DNA of 64,000 nt. Origin: Firmicutes bacterium UBA4881. Its GTDB lineage: Bacteria; Bacillota; DTU065. Below the pieces are notes generated by a model. The model had not been told where the DNA came from. It made no database searches and saw only the letters and a program-made list of their open reading frames with translations. The DNA is taken from assembly GCA_002399235.1 (NCBI GenBank), contig DHDH01000013.1:1-64000 (forward strand), read 5' to 3'. Below are positions 17,494-25,679 of this stretch, in pieces; the first letter of the stretch is position 1; the number at the start of each line of letters is the position of its first letter. The position numbers and the translations under genes are program-made.

Positions 17494-17964
17494 GTGAAAC
17501 GTTTAAGAGTTTTTGGTTATATTGTAGCCTGTATGTTAATTTTAGGTAGTTTAGGTTATTATGCAAGCTCTGAGCAAGTTACAGCGAAATTCTTTGGTAA
17601 GTGGAAAGTTGTTAGATGTGTAGCTAAACCATTAGATGCCGAACTTACTGAAGAAATAATTAGTGATTATCTAGGTAGAACCTATATTTTCGGCGAGAAG
17701 TCTATGGAGATAATTGCGCCTACAGGTAATGTTAAAGTCGAGAGACCTTTTTATAATTTGTATACATTAGTTACAGAAGATTTGAGTAGTTATCAAATTT
17801 CTGTAGATGATCTTGCAATCAAAGAAGCTTCGATAAGTCGTGTAGGTGTATTTAGAAGTGTTAAAGATCGATGTGAGTATGTGGGAACTACCTTTTTTAT
17901 TAAAGATGAGGATACTTTACTACTCTTGGCGGGTGCATTTTTTGAAATGAAACGAGTTCGGTAG
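17494..17964 (+). CDS. secreted or membrane-anchored small protein, unknown
   Basis: 156 residues: one N-terminal hydrophobic segment (VFGYIVACMLILGSLGYYA) followed by a domain that begins KFFGKWKVVRC, a lipocalin-like opening, with further beta-type sequence and two more aromatic-rich strands. No family is assigned. It starts (GTG, with AAGGAG upstream) 4 nt after the second radical SAM gene and ends at a terminator, so it is in the same transcript. Confidence 0.6.
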   Translation: MKRLRVFGYIVACMLILGSLGYYASSEQVTAKFFGKWKVVRCVAKPLDAELTEEIISDYLGRTYIFGEKSMEIIAPTGNVKVERPFYNLYTLVTEDLSSYQISVDDLAIKEASISRVGVFRSVKDRCEYVGTTFFIKDEDTLLLLAGAFFEMKRVR

Positions 17965-18000
17965 TATTGATTAGTAATGTTTACAGTCTTCTTAACATGG

Positions 18001-18033
18001 AAGTCCTGGAAATTAATTCCCCAGGACTTTTTT
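18001..18033 (+). terminator. intrinsic terminator of the radical SAM operon
   Basis: A 9-bp stem (18001-18009 with 18021-18029) followed by a T-run of about 7. Confidence 0.85.
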
Positions 18034-18192
18034 GCTCAAGACATAGAGAATAGGTTCTAAAATTCGCAAGTTAATTAGCAATTAATATAACGTATGTTTT
18101 TTTAGATAGTAAAGAAAACCCTGGTAATATAAATAGTGCTTAGAAATTAAAGCAATGATCTGTATAGTTGTAAGGGAAAGGAGTCTTAGTAA

Positions 18193-18858
18193 ATGAAGCT
18201 CTATTTAGATCCTCCCATGTCAGGACAAGATAATATGGCCAAAGATATCGAGATGTTAAAGAGAGCCAGAGAACAAAGAGAAGCTTTAATCCGCATCTAT
18301 TCTTGGGATAGACCGACTATTAGTTTGGGTTATTTTCAGAAGCCAGAAAAGATACTCAAACTAGAGGTCTTAGAAAAGTATGGTATTAATTGGGTTAAAA
18401 GGCCAACAGGTGGTAGAGCTGTTTGGCATCACAAAGAAATAACTTATGCTGTAGCATTACCTGTAGATTATCCTTCTTTGCCAGAAGGAGTAACTTCGGC
18501 TTATCGCTTTATTTCCGAACCCATATATAAAGCATTTATTAAATCAGGGTTACCAGTAAAATGGGCTAGGCAAGAACAAAACCTAACCGAAGCGTGTTTT
18601 GGAGCTCCAGCTAGGCATGAGATTATTTATAACGGCCACAAGGTAGTTGGTAGTGCACAAAGACGTACTAGTGAAGCTATCTTACAACATGGGTCAATTT
18701 TATTAGCAGCTCAGCCAGAAATATTTGCAGCGTGCCTTCAAGGTATTAATGAAGAGCTATTAGTAAAGCAACTTAGATATCGCACAATTACTATACCTAT
18801 CCCATCTACAAAATTAAAAAAGTATTTAATAGCTGAATTTCGACGCTATTTTGTTTAA
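18193..18858 (+). CDS. octanoyl transferase LipM / lipoate-protein ligase A family
   Basis: 221 residues of the BPL/LplA/LipB fold. Marks are IYSWDRPTISLGYFQ, the RPTGGRAVWHHKEITYAV loop and the lysine in GHKVVGSAQRR (K150). A cysteine at C135 in TEACFGAPARHE sits where LipM-type octanoyl transferases have their nucleophile, so octanoyl transfer from acyl carrier protein to GcvH is favoured over lipoate ligation; LplA cannot be excluded. No C-terminal LplA accessory domain is present. Context: just after the putative LipS pair and the glycine cleavage genes, though in a separate transcript (terminator at 18001). Confidence 0.82.
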   Translation: MKLYLDPPMSGQDNMAKDIEMLKRAREQREALIRIYSWDRPTISLGYFQKPEKILKLEVLEKYGINWVKRPTGGRAVWHHKEITYAVALPVDYPSLPEGVTSAYRFISEPIYKAFIKSGLPVKWARQEQNLTEACFGAPARHEIIYNGHKVVGSAQRRTSEAILQHGSILLAAQPEIFAACLQGINEELLVKQLRYRTITIPIPSTKLKKYLIAEFRRYFV

Positions 18859-18903
18859 CTGGTTTTGATAATAACTGCTTATGTGTAATGCACAATTCTG
18901 TTG

Positions 18904-19084
18904 CTTCCTTGGATTTGAAGAAAGCATTTTTCTAGCTTGGCCAAAAGTAAACAAGGAAGAGGTTACCTTGAAAAGTTTTGTAAGTTAGAACAAAAAAGTG
19001 TTCTAATAAAGGAGATCTAATCTGTACCCTATAGGCGGACTTTTTTATTGGATGTCCACTCTATAGGGTAGATTATATATAATC
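18904..19084. repeat. cluster of inverted repeats in a 346-bp gene-free stretch
   Basis: The interval 18859-19204 has no gene. It holds an imperfect stem (CTTCCTTG 18904 with CAAGGAAG 18952), a perfect 8-bp stem TTAGAACA/TGTTCTAA (18985-19006), a perfect 10-bp repeat TACCCTATAG/CTATAGGGTA (19025-19034 with 19061-19070) that encloses GGAC/GTCC, and a 14-bp palindrome GATTATATATAATC (19071-19084). This could be a structured RNA or an operator region. No known RNA family is recognised. Confidence 0.45.
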
Positions 19085-19136
19085 CTCACGCTTTTTTACT
19101 AGGGATACATAGCAAATACCTCGTATTGTTAGAAGG

Positions 19137-19165
19137 TTGACAAGATAGAGACAGCTCGCTAAAAT
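19137..19165 (+). promoter_or_regulatory. sigma-A promoter
   Basis: TTGACA (19137-19142), 17-nt spacer, TAAAAT (19160-19165). It is placed 39 nt before the glycosyltransferase ATG. Confidence 0.8.
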
Positions 19166-19204
19166 GAGGAAGGAAATTCTCCAGAAAGTTAGAGGTATCA
19201 TATT

Positions 19205-20269
19205 ATGAATACTATTAATATGCTGTCTTCAGCTGAAAAAGTAAAAGGCCAAGGCGTCATGTCCGCTTATTTAGAGCAAGTGAGCTTAGTTAGAGAAGGT
19301 CTACATGACGATTATGATATATTTGTTAATAAAGTAGGCTTTTGCGACATAATGCATTACCATACTATTGATTTTCAACATTTTCTGTTTTTACCATTGG
19401 CTAAACTTAAAGGAACTGCTGTTGGATATGTTCACTTTTTACCAGAAACTGTTGATGGTAGTTTAAACCTGCCTACAATTGCGAAGAAGGTCTTTTACTG
19501 GTATATAATTAAATTTTATAAAAGTATGGATCTTTTAGTCACAGTTAATCCACTCTTTGTGGATAAGTTAGTAGGTTATGGTATTCCTAGAGAGAAGATC
19601 TTTTATATACCTAACTTTGTTTCTGATTCTGATTTTTATCCCCTTGAAGGTACCAGGAAACTAAGACATAAAGAGGAATTTGGGTATAAGCCCGATGACT
19701 TTGTAGTACTTGGTGTTGGTCAATTACAAACTAGAAAAGGTGTCGAGGATTTTATTAAGATCGCTAGAGCTATGCCCGAAATGCAATTTGTTTGGGCAGG
19801 AGGCTTCTCTTTTGGTGCTTTTTCTGATGGTTATGCAGAATTGAAAAAGCAAGTGGAAAATCCACCAAAAAATCTTAAGTTTACAGGTATTGTTGAAAGA
19901 GAAGTTATGAACGATCTTTATAATATGGCTGATGTCATGTTCCTGCCTTCCTATAGTGAACTATTTCCTATGACGATATTAGAAGCAATGAACTGCGAAC
20001 TCCCTCTATTGTTAAGGGATTTACCTGAGTACAAAGAGATACTTTCTTCTTGGTATCTTAAAGGTAATAACAATCAAGAGTTTATTGCTGCTCTTTCTGA
20101 GTTAAGAACTAATCAAGATTTCTATCAAGTCTCTCAAGATAAATCAAGAGAAGGTAAAGCCTTTTATTCTAAAGATAGTGTTCTTAAGATGTGGGAGCAA
20201 TTTTATGCGAGGGCTTTAGGCATTAAAAAAGGTGGTCGGAGGAAGGTATATGAAAAAAGGCTGGATTAA
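19205..20269 (+). CDS. glycosyltransferase family 4, probable glycolipid synthesis
   Basis: 354 residues. The opening MNTINMLSSAEKVKGQGVMSAYLEQ is typical of a GT4 subgroup in Firmicutes tied to diacylglycerol glycolipids. The GT-B donor site is seen as GVGQLQTRKGVEDF and the EX7E motif as ELFPMTILEAM near residue 260. The gene overlaps the next one, a multi-span flippase-like protein, by 20 bases, which supports a shared role in making and moving an envelope lipid. Good promoter at 19137. Confidence 0.87.
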   Translation: MNTINMLSSAEKVKGQGVMSAYLEQVSLVREGLHDDYDIFVNKVGFCDIMHYHTIDFQHFLFLPLAKLKGTAVGYVHFLPETVDGSLNLPTIAKKVFYWYIIKFYKSMDLLVTVNPLFVDKLVGYGIPREKIFYIPNFVSDSDFYPLEGTRKLRHKEEFGYKPDDFVVLGVGQLQTRKGVEDFIKIARAMPEMQFVWAGGFSFGAFSDGYAELKKQVENPPKNLKFTGIVEREVMNDLYNMADVMFLPSYSELFPMTILEAMNCELPLLLRDLPEYKEILSSWYLKGNNNQEFIAALSELRTNQDFYQVSQDKSREGKAFYSKDSVLKMWEQFYARALGIKKGGRRKVYEKRLD

Positions 20270-21266
20270 TATTTTTGTTTTAATTATTGCGGCCTTTTTT
20301 CTTTTCTATCTTGCCTCTAGTGGACAAAGCTTAGAATCACTCTGGCAACAGTTAAAAACTCTAAATGGTTTTTTCCTCGGTGTAGCTTTTTTACTAATGG
20401 TTTTATATTGGCTTTTAGAAGCTGGGGTTTTGCATTCCATTACAGTTTTTTTGCATGGGGGACAAAAGTTTTTAGGCTCGTTTAAAACTACAATGATTGG
20501 CCAGTTCTTTAACTCGGTCACTCCCTTTGCAACAGGTGGACAACCAGCTCAGCTAGTTAATATGATCCAAGCTGGAGTGCCTGCTTCTGGAGCAAGTTCA
20601 ATTTTAACAGTGAAGTTTCTGATCTACCAAACTGTCCTTACCATCTATTCAATCTTTATCTTGTTTTTTAAAGCTTCTTTTTTCCGCTTAAAAATACCCC
20701 GTTTCTTTTTTCTCGCTGAGATTGGATTTATAGTTAACTCTTTCGTTATAGCCTTGACCTTGCTTTTTACCTATAGGCGTAATTTTACTAAACGCTTATT
20801 AACATTCGTCTATAATCTATTGGCTAAGGTAAAGATTATTAAGGATCCAGAAAAGTCCAAACAGACCTTGGAAACAGGACTAGAAAAATTCCACAGTTAC
20901 ACTAAGCTAATTTTTTCAAACAAAACGGTATTATTTAAAACTACTCTTTTTACTCTGTTCCAGCTAACAGCCTTCTTTTTGATCCCTTACTTTATTTACC
21001 GAGCTTTTGGCTTTAATACAGCCAATTGGTTGGATATATTGGCCGCTGATGCTTTTGTAACAATGGTGACTAGTTTTATTCCCCTGCCTGGAGGTTCAGG
21101 AGGAGCAGAGGGAGGCTTTTATCTCTTCTTCCGTCTCTTCTTTACACCAGCTAGTATAGGAAGTGCTTTGCTCGTTTGGCGAGTATGGACATTTTATAGT
21201 TGTCTTTTCTTTGGTGGTTTAACAGTGTTATTCGTTAAGCGACCGGTTAAAATATCAACACCATAA
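20250..21266 (+). CDS. flippase-like membrane protein (LPG synthase TM region/UPF0104)
   Basis: 338 residues with about eight membrane spans and no soluble domain: the family named for the flippase half of MprF. Marks are the IGQFFNSVTPFATGGQPAQL segment and the TSFIPLPGGSGGAEGGFYLFF segment near the C-terminus. The ATG at 20250 has GGAGGAAGG upstream and lies inside the end of the glycosyltransferase gene. It probably moves or recruits a glycolipid across the membrane; the substrate is inferred only from the partner gene. Confidence 0.88.
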   Translation: MKKGWINIFVLIIAAFFLFYLASSGQSLESLWQQLKTLNGFFLGVAFLLMVLYWLLEAGVLHSITVFLHGGQKFLGSFKTTMIGQFFNSVTPFATGGQPAQLVNMIQAGVPASGASSILTVKFLIYQTVLTIYSIFILFFKASFFRLKIPRFFFLAEIGFIVNSFVIALTLLFTYRRNFTKRLLTFVYNLLAKVKIIKDPEKSKQTLETGLEKFHSYTKLIFSNKTVLFKTTLFTLFQLTAFFLIPYFIYRAFGFNTANWLDILAADAFVTMVTSFIPLPGGSGGAEGGFYLFFRLFFTPASIGSALLVWRVWTFYSCLFFGGLTVLFVKRPVKISTP

Positions 21267-21281
21267 ATAAATGCATTTTAT

Positions 21282-21315
21282 ACAGGTCCTGTTAGTTGGG
21301 GCCTGTAATTTTTTT
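21282..21315 (+). terminator. intrinsic terminator
   Basis: An 8-bp stem with one G-U pair (21282-21289 / 21299-21306) followed by T7 after two A residues. Confidence 0.75.
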
Positions 21316-21363
21316 GTTTTAGCAGGAGAACACTTCTTTTTGCAGAAATAATAATCAAACAAT

Positions 21364-21377
21364 ACCGACCGGTCGGT
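21364..21377. promoter_or_regulatory. TetR operator palindrome
   Basis: ACCGACCGGTCGGT is a perfect 14-bp palindrome of the type bound by TetR/AcrR repressors. It lies 15 nt before the tetR start, so autoregulation of the tetR-radical SAM unit is expected. Confidence 0.85.
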
Positions 21378-21392
21378 TTTGAGAGGTGGACT

Positions 21393-21992
21393 ATGCAGGT
21401 AAAAAAAGATTTTGTTAGAGAACGGTTGATTAATTCAGCGTGTAGTATCTTTACCATCAAAGGGTTTACAGAAACAACAGTTAGCGAAATTGCTGCTAAA
21501 GCTGAAGTTGGTAAAGGAACTTTTTATACTTATTTTCGCAGTAAAGAACAACTAGTTGAAGCAATAGTGGATGAAGGTATGGATGAGCTCCTGCACAAGA
21601 TCCAAGATGCTATGGCTGAGGCTGAAAAGTCTGGAACCAGCACTTTTAGGGCGTTTATCAAAGCCAATTTGGTATTTTTTAGCAAAAATAAAGCTGTAGT
21701 TAAATTTCTTAACCGTGAGATGGTCAGTTGTTCTAGCTTGTTTAAGAAAAACCGTGAAGTCAGGGAGCGTTATTTATTGTTTATCCGTAATACCTTAGAG
21801 AAGGAAATCTATGCGGGTAAGTTACGCAAGGATTTAGAACCAGGAGCAGCTTCTTCTCTTTTATTTGGGATGATATATTCTTCTGTTCTTCACAGTACAT
21901 CTGTATCTAAAGAACTGTCACTAGAACACTTGGGTGAAAGTATTGTTACTTTATTTAAAGAAGGTGGTATTGGCCCGATAATGGCAACTTGA
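21393..21992 (+). CDS. TetR/AcrR family transcriptional regulator
   Basis: 199 residues. The N-terminal helix-turn-helix is plain: RLINSACSIFTIKGFTETTVSEIA and then VGKGTFYTYFRSKEQLVEAIV (residues about 10-58). The rest is an all-helical ligand domain without recognised specificity. A consensus palindrome stands just upstream and the radical SAM gene follows 33 nt downstream, so the regulator probably represses both. Given many TetR proteins of this type, lipid or drug signals are possible, but nothing in the sequence decides. Confidence 0.92.
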   Translation: MQVKKDFVRERLINSACSIFTIKGFTETTVSEIAAKAEVGKGTFYTYFRSKEQLVEAIVDEGMDELLHKIQDAMAEAEKSGTSTFRAFIKANLVFFSKNKAVVKFLNREMVSCSSLFKKNREVRERYLLFIRNTLEKEIYAGKLRKDLEPGAASSLLFGMIYSSVLHSTSVSKELSLEHLGESIVTLFKEGGIGPIMAT

Positions 21993-22025
21993 TTTTTTGT
22001 GTACAAGTTTATGGAGGTGTTTTCA

Positions 22026-23381
22026 ATGGGTATCAAAGATTCAATGACAACACTAATGGTAAGAGAAATTGCAGACTATCTAGCCAAGGATCCAGAAGCA
22101 AATTCGAAAAAACTATTTAATATTGCAAGGCGTTTAACGAAGGATAAACAACACCGATTGCAAATCGATCAAGTGGAAGAAGCTATTACTAGAGATGGCA
22201 ACTGGAAAGATTACTTCCAGCGAATCCTTAAAGATCTAGATCCACATGTAAGGAACACAATTATCATCAACTATCTAGTGAAAGCGACGCTGTTAGGAGT
22301 ACCAAAACAGCACGATATGGCCGAAAAGATTGGCGTTAGTGTGCCATGGGCTATTCTTATAGATCCAACTGATCGTTGTAACTTGAGATGTACCGGTTGT
22401 TGGGCGGGCGAATATACTAAGAAAAATGATTTAAGTGATGAACTTTTAGATAGGGTCGTTGGCGAAGCTAGAGATCTCGGCATTTATTTTATAGTATTAT
22501 CAGGTGGAGAGCCACTTACAAGGCAAAACACCATCTTCAAGCTTGCAAGAAAATACAACGATATGTGCTTCCTAGCCTTTACAAATGGCACGCTAATTAC
22601 TGAAGAAACAGTTAAAAACATGAAGGAAGTTGGCAATTTTACTGTAGCTTTCAGCCTTGAAGGTTTTAAAGATAGTACAGACAAACGAAGAGGGGAAGGC
22701 ACTTTTGATAAAGTTATGCACGCTATGTCTCTAATGAAAGAAGCTGGCATACCTTTTGGAAGTTCTACCTGTTACACCCGCTATAATATTGATGAGGTAG
22801 GCTCTGACGAGTATATTCAAATGCTTATCGATAATGGTGCCTATTTTAATTGGTATTTTACTTATGTACCAGTAGGAAAAGATGCAGATACAACTTTGAT
22901 GGCTACACCAGAGCAAAGAGAGCACATGTTCCATCGAGTTAATTCTTTAAGAGGTAATAAAGATCTCTTTATTATAGATTTTTGGAATGACGGTATTTAT
23001 TCAGGTGGTTGCATTGCTGGCGGTAGAAGATATTTGCACATTAATGCCGCTGGTGAAGTAGAACCTTGTGCTTTTATTCACTATTCTTTGGATAACATCA
23101 AAGATAAATCACTTAAAGAATGTTTACAGTCAGATCTGATGAAAGCTTATCAAAAGAGACAACCCTTTAACGAAAATCTTCTCTTACCATGCCCACTTAT
23201 TGATAACCCAAATAAGTTGGTTGAAATAGTTAAGGAGTCAGGGGCCCATTTTACCCAAGCCAATGAAGATGGTCTTGAAGAGTTAGCTGAGAGACTAAAA
23301 CCATACAGCAAGGAATGGGGAGAAAGAGCAGATAGGCTATTAAATAAGAAAGAATCAACAACTGCAGCTTCAAATAAATAA
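22026..23381 (+). CDS. radical SAM/SPASM-type enzyme under TetR control
   Basis: 451 residues. An unusual N-terminal helical region of about 110 residues precedes the radical SAM motif CX3CX2C (DPTDRCNLRCTGCWAGEY) and VLSGGEPL. C-terminal cysteines (GGCIAGGRRYLHINAAGEVEPC and LLPCPL) look like SPASM-type auxiliary cluster ligands. Substrate unknown; no small precursor peptide gene was seen nearby, so peptide maturation is not supported. Start ATG 22026 has GGAGG 8 nt upstream; a GTG 27 bases earlier is in frame but has no site. It follows tetR and ends at a strong terminator. Confidence 0.85.
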   Translation: MGIKDSMTTLMVREIADYLAKDPEANSKKLFNIARRLTKDKQHRLQIDQVEEAITRDGNWKDYFQRILKDLDPHVRNTIIINYLVKATLLGVPKQHDMAEKIGVSVPWAILIDPTDRCNLRCTGCWAGEYTKKNDLSDELLDRVVGEARDLGIYFIVLSGGEPLTRQNTIFKLARKYNDMCFLAFTNGTLITEETVKNMKEVGNFTVAFSLEGFKDSTDKRRGEGTFDKVMHAMSLMKEAGIPFGSSTCYTRYNIDEVGSDEYIQMLIDNGAYFNWYFTYVPVGKDADTTLMATPEQREHMFHRVNSLRGNKDLFIIDFWNDGIYSGGCIAGGRRYLHINAAGEVEPCAFIHYSLDNIKDKSLKECLQSDLMKAYQKRQPFNENLLLPCPLIDNPNKLVEIVKESGAHFTQANEDGLEELAERLKPYSKEWGERADRLLNKKESTTAASNK

Positions 23382-23386
23382 AGAGA

Positions 23387-23411
23387 AAAGGCGGCTTAGC
23401 CGCCTTTTTTG
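23387..23411 (+). terminator. intrinsic terminator
   Basis: AAAGGCGGC-TTA-GCCGCCTTT stem followed by T-run, 5 nt after the radical SAM gene. Confidence 0.9.
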
Positions 23412-23522
23412 TATGCGTTTATGGGTTTACCTAATAGGTTCGGTCTTGCTATTGTTATATAGTAGGATATCGGTGTAATTTGTTTAATATATTATACGAA
23501 GAATTAACAAGGGGGTATTTTA

Positions 23523-24227
23523 ATGAGGAAAATTAGTTGGTTATTAGTAATGGTACTTTTAGTTTCTGGATTAGTTATAGGAGCTGAAGTATATACTGCA
23601 CCCAAGGTATCTGGTAAGATGAAAATCGATGGAAACCTTAATGAGTGGACTAAGGTCCCAGCTATAAAACTTGATTCTAGCGAGTACCTCCTACATGCTA
23701 ATAGAGCATGGGGTGGTCCAACAGATTTTTCTGGTAAGATATATGTGATGTGGGATGAAGAGCTATTATATATTGCTGCCGACATAACCGATAACGAAGT
23801 TATTCAAGAAAAAACAGGTGCTTATCTTTTTCAAGGTGACACCATAGAAATTTACTTGCGTATGAATCTAGCAGAAGATGATGGTATTGCTAGTTACACA
23901 AACAATGATTATCAGTTTGGTTTTACTCCTGGTACTAATGCCAAAGCCCCTGATTGGCATATTTGGAATAACTCAAGAGCACTTACAGATGTTCAAGTTG
24001 TTGTACAAAGAACAAAAACAGGTTATACTTTAGAAGCTGCTATTCCTGTTTGGGAAATGGATATATTATTAGAACAGGGGTTAGAGATTGGCTTCGACGT
24101 AGCCATAGACGATGTTGATATGTCTAATGCTGCAGATACAGAGCTTCAGCTAGTTTGGAGTTGTTTACCAAATGGTTGGGCTGATCCAACAGTCTTTAAC
24201 ATTGTTGTTTTAGGCAAACAAAAATAA
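23523..24227 (+). CDS. secreted CBM9-like carbohydrate-binding protein
   Basis: 234 residues: signal peptide (ISWLLVMVLLVSGLVIGA) and a single family 9 carbohydrate-binding-type beta-sandwich. Marks: KIDGNLNEWTKVP, KIYVMWDEELLYIAADITDNEV, GDTIEIYL and a final LQLVWSCLPNGWADPTVF. Such modules usually bind ends of plant polysaccharide chains; here there is no catalytic domain, so it may be a free-standing sugar sensor or part of an extracellular complex. Flanked by terminators, a single-gene unit. Confidence 0.85.
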   Translation: MRKISWLLVMVLLVSGLVIGAEVYTAPKVSGKMKIDGNLNEWTKVPAIKLDSSEYLLHANRAWGGPTDFSGKIYVMWDEELLYIAADITDNEVIQEKTGAYLFQGDTIEIYLRMNLAEDDGIASYTNNDYQFGFTPGTNAKAPDWHIWNNSRALTDVQVVVQRTKTGYTLEAAIPVWEMDILLEQGLEIGFDVAIDDVDMSNAADTELQLVWSCLPNGWADPTVFNIVVLGKQK

Positions 24228-24237
24228 GTCTCTTAAC

Positions 24238-24265
24238 GCCCCTGACTTTTGTCAGGGGCTTTTTT
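24238..24265 (+). terminator. intrinsic terminator
   Basis: Perfect 9-bp stem GCCCCTGAC/GTCAGGGGC with a TTTT loop, followed by T6. Confidence 0.93.
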
Positions 24266-24279
24266 AAAGGAGTAGTTTG

Positions 24280-25176
24280 ATGCAAACTTTTACCGAGAAA
24301 ATTGAATTGGCCATTGTAGAACTATGGCCTAAAGCTGGTAATAATCCATTTGTCAGTGTTTGGGTGGATTTAGGAGCGAGATTAGCAGCGCTTGTTATTA
24401 TTGTTCTAATATTAGCAATCATTCGTAAGCTATTGGATACAGTTATCTTGAAGTTTTTTAAAAGAGCTGCCAAAGGAAAACAACATGTCTTTACTGAAAG
24501 TAGACTCAATACGTTGATGGGGCTATCTAGGAGTATACTTCGTTATGGAGTTTATTTTCTGGGAGCTTTAACAATTTTGCCTGAGTTTGGTGTTAATGTA
24601 AATGCATTGCTTACAGCAGCAGGAGTAGGTGGTTTAGCGGTAGGTTTTGGAGCTCAAAACCTAGTACGTGATGTAATCGCAGGTTTTTTTATTTTGGCGG
24701 AAGCCCAGTTTGATGTAGGCGATTTTGTTAGTATTGCTGGAACCGAGGGCGTTGTTGAATCAATTGGCTTAAGAACTACCACCCTACTTGATTTCGCCGG
24801 TAGCAGGCATATTATCCCTAATGGAGAAATCAAGCTAGTAACTAATAATATGGGAAACGCAATGCGTGTGTTAGTTGAGTTTACAGTTGGTTATGAAAGT
24901 AATCTCGACTATGTTAAAGCAGAGGTAGAAAAGATTTGTGAGCAGCTTGCCAGTGAGTTACCCTCATTAGTTCAAGGACCACAATTTGTTGGTGTACAAG
25001 GATTTTCCGAGGCTGGCTTGGTACTTAGGGTGAGAGCGAACTCCGACCCAATGACGCAGTGGTCTACAGAACGCAAAATACGTGAGGCAATCTATAAAGG
25101 ACTTAACGAAAAAGGTATTTCAATTAGTTATCCACGGATACAAATTATTGGTGAGAGGGGACAAAAGAATGAATAA
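24280..25176 (+). CDS. MscS-family mechanosensitive channel
   Basis: 298 residues. Membrane spans near residues 28-50 and 80-100, then the pore helix and beta domain typical of MscS: LLTAAGVGGLAVGFGAQNLVRDVIAGFFIL, GDFVSIAGTEGVVESIGLRTTTL and the IPNGEI loop. It releases solutes on osmotic downshock. ATG 24280 has AAGGAG 7 nt upstream. It overlaps the next small membrane protein gene by 8 bases. Confidence 0.93.
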   Translation: MQTFTEKIELAIVELWPKAGNNPFVSVWVDLGARLAALVIIVLILAIIRKLLDTVILKFFKRAAKGKQHVFTESRLNTLMGLSRSILRYGVYFLGALTILPEFGVNVNALLTAAGVGGLAVGFGAQNLVRDVIAGFFILAEAQFDVGDFVSIAGTEGVVESIGLRTTTLLDFAGSRHIIPNGEIKLVTNNMGNAMRVLVEFTVGYESNLDYVKAEVEKICEQLASELPSLVQGPQFVGVQGFSEAGLVLRVRANSDPMTQWSTERKIREAIYKGLNEKGISISYPRIQIIGERGQKNE

Positions 25177-25456
25177 TAGACCAGAGGTACCTCGATGGAT
25201 TTATAAGGCCCAGTTGTTTTTAGGTATCATATTAGTAATTTTAGCTTTGTTTCTTTATTACAATGTAGTACCCAAAGGTTTAGATAAAATTGTACCAATT
25301 ATTTTATTGATATTTGGGTTTATCAATTTATTCTTTGGTCGCGTTTTGTTTGATCTGCCCCAAAAGCAAAAAGAACGAGCAGAAAAGTTAAAAGCTGAAA
25401 AAGCTAATGAACAGAAAAGAGAAAAGAAAGCTAAGGAGAAGAAAAAGAAAAAATGA
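25169..25456 (+). CDS. small membrane protein with basic C-terminal tail
   Basis: 95 residues: two hydrophobic segments (about residues 12-32 and 40-60) and a long Lys/Glu-rich tail (about 30 residues, ending in six lysines in seven positions), probably cytoplasmic. No family recognised. Start ATG overlaps the mscS end, with GAGAGGGG upstream; stop overlaps the DUF951 start (ATGA). Its position between mscS and DUF951 suggests translational coupling only, not a known role. Confidence 0.7.
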   Translation: MNNRPEVPRWIYKAQLFLGIILVILALFLYYNVVPKGLDKIVPIILLIFGFINLFFGRVLFDLPQKQKERAEKLKAEKANEQKREKKAKEKKKKK

Positions 25457-25665
25457 GCCCAGAGATATTTTTCATAGGTGATGTAGTCCGCATGAAAAAA
25501 CCCCATCCCTGTGGGGGAAATACTTGGGAAATTATGCGTGTAGGTATGGACTTTCGTCTCCGTTGCCTAACTTGTGACCGTGTTGTACTGATACCAAGAG
25601 TTAAATTTGAAAAAGGTTTAAAAGAAATTATTAAGCGTGGTGCGGAAGCTGGAAACCAAGTTTAA
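25453..25665 (+). CDS. DUF951 family protein
   Basis: 70 residues, matching the small conserved Firmicute family: GDVVRMKKPHPCGGNTWEI, then FRLRCLTCDRVVLIPR, with three cysteines (CGG, C-LT-C). Possibly a zinc or nucleic-acid binding protein; function unknown. It overlaps its upstream neighbour and is followed 14 nt later by ychF, an arrangement common in Firmicutes. Confidence 0.88.
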   Translation: MSPEIFFIGDVVRMKKPHPCGGNTWEIMRVGMDFRLRCLTCDRVVLIPRVKFEKGLKEIIKRGAEAGNQV

Positions 25666-25679
25666 AGGAAGTGGCAAGT

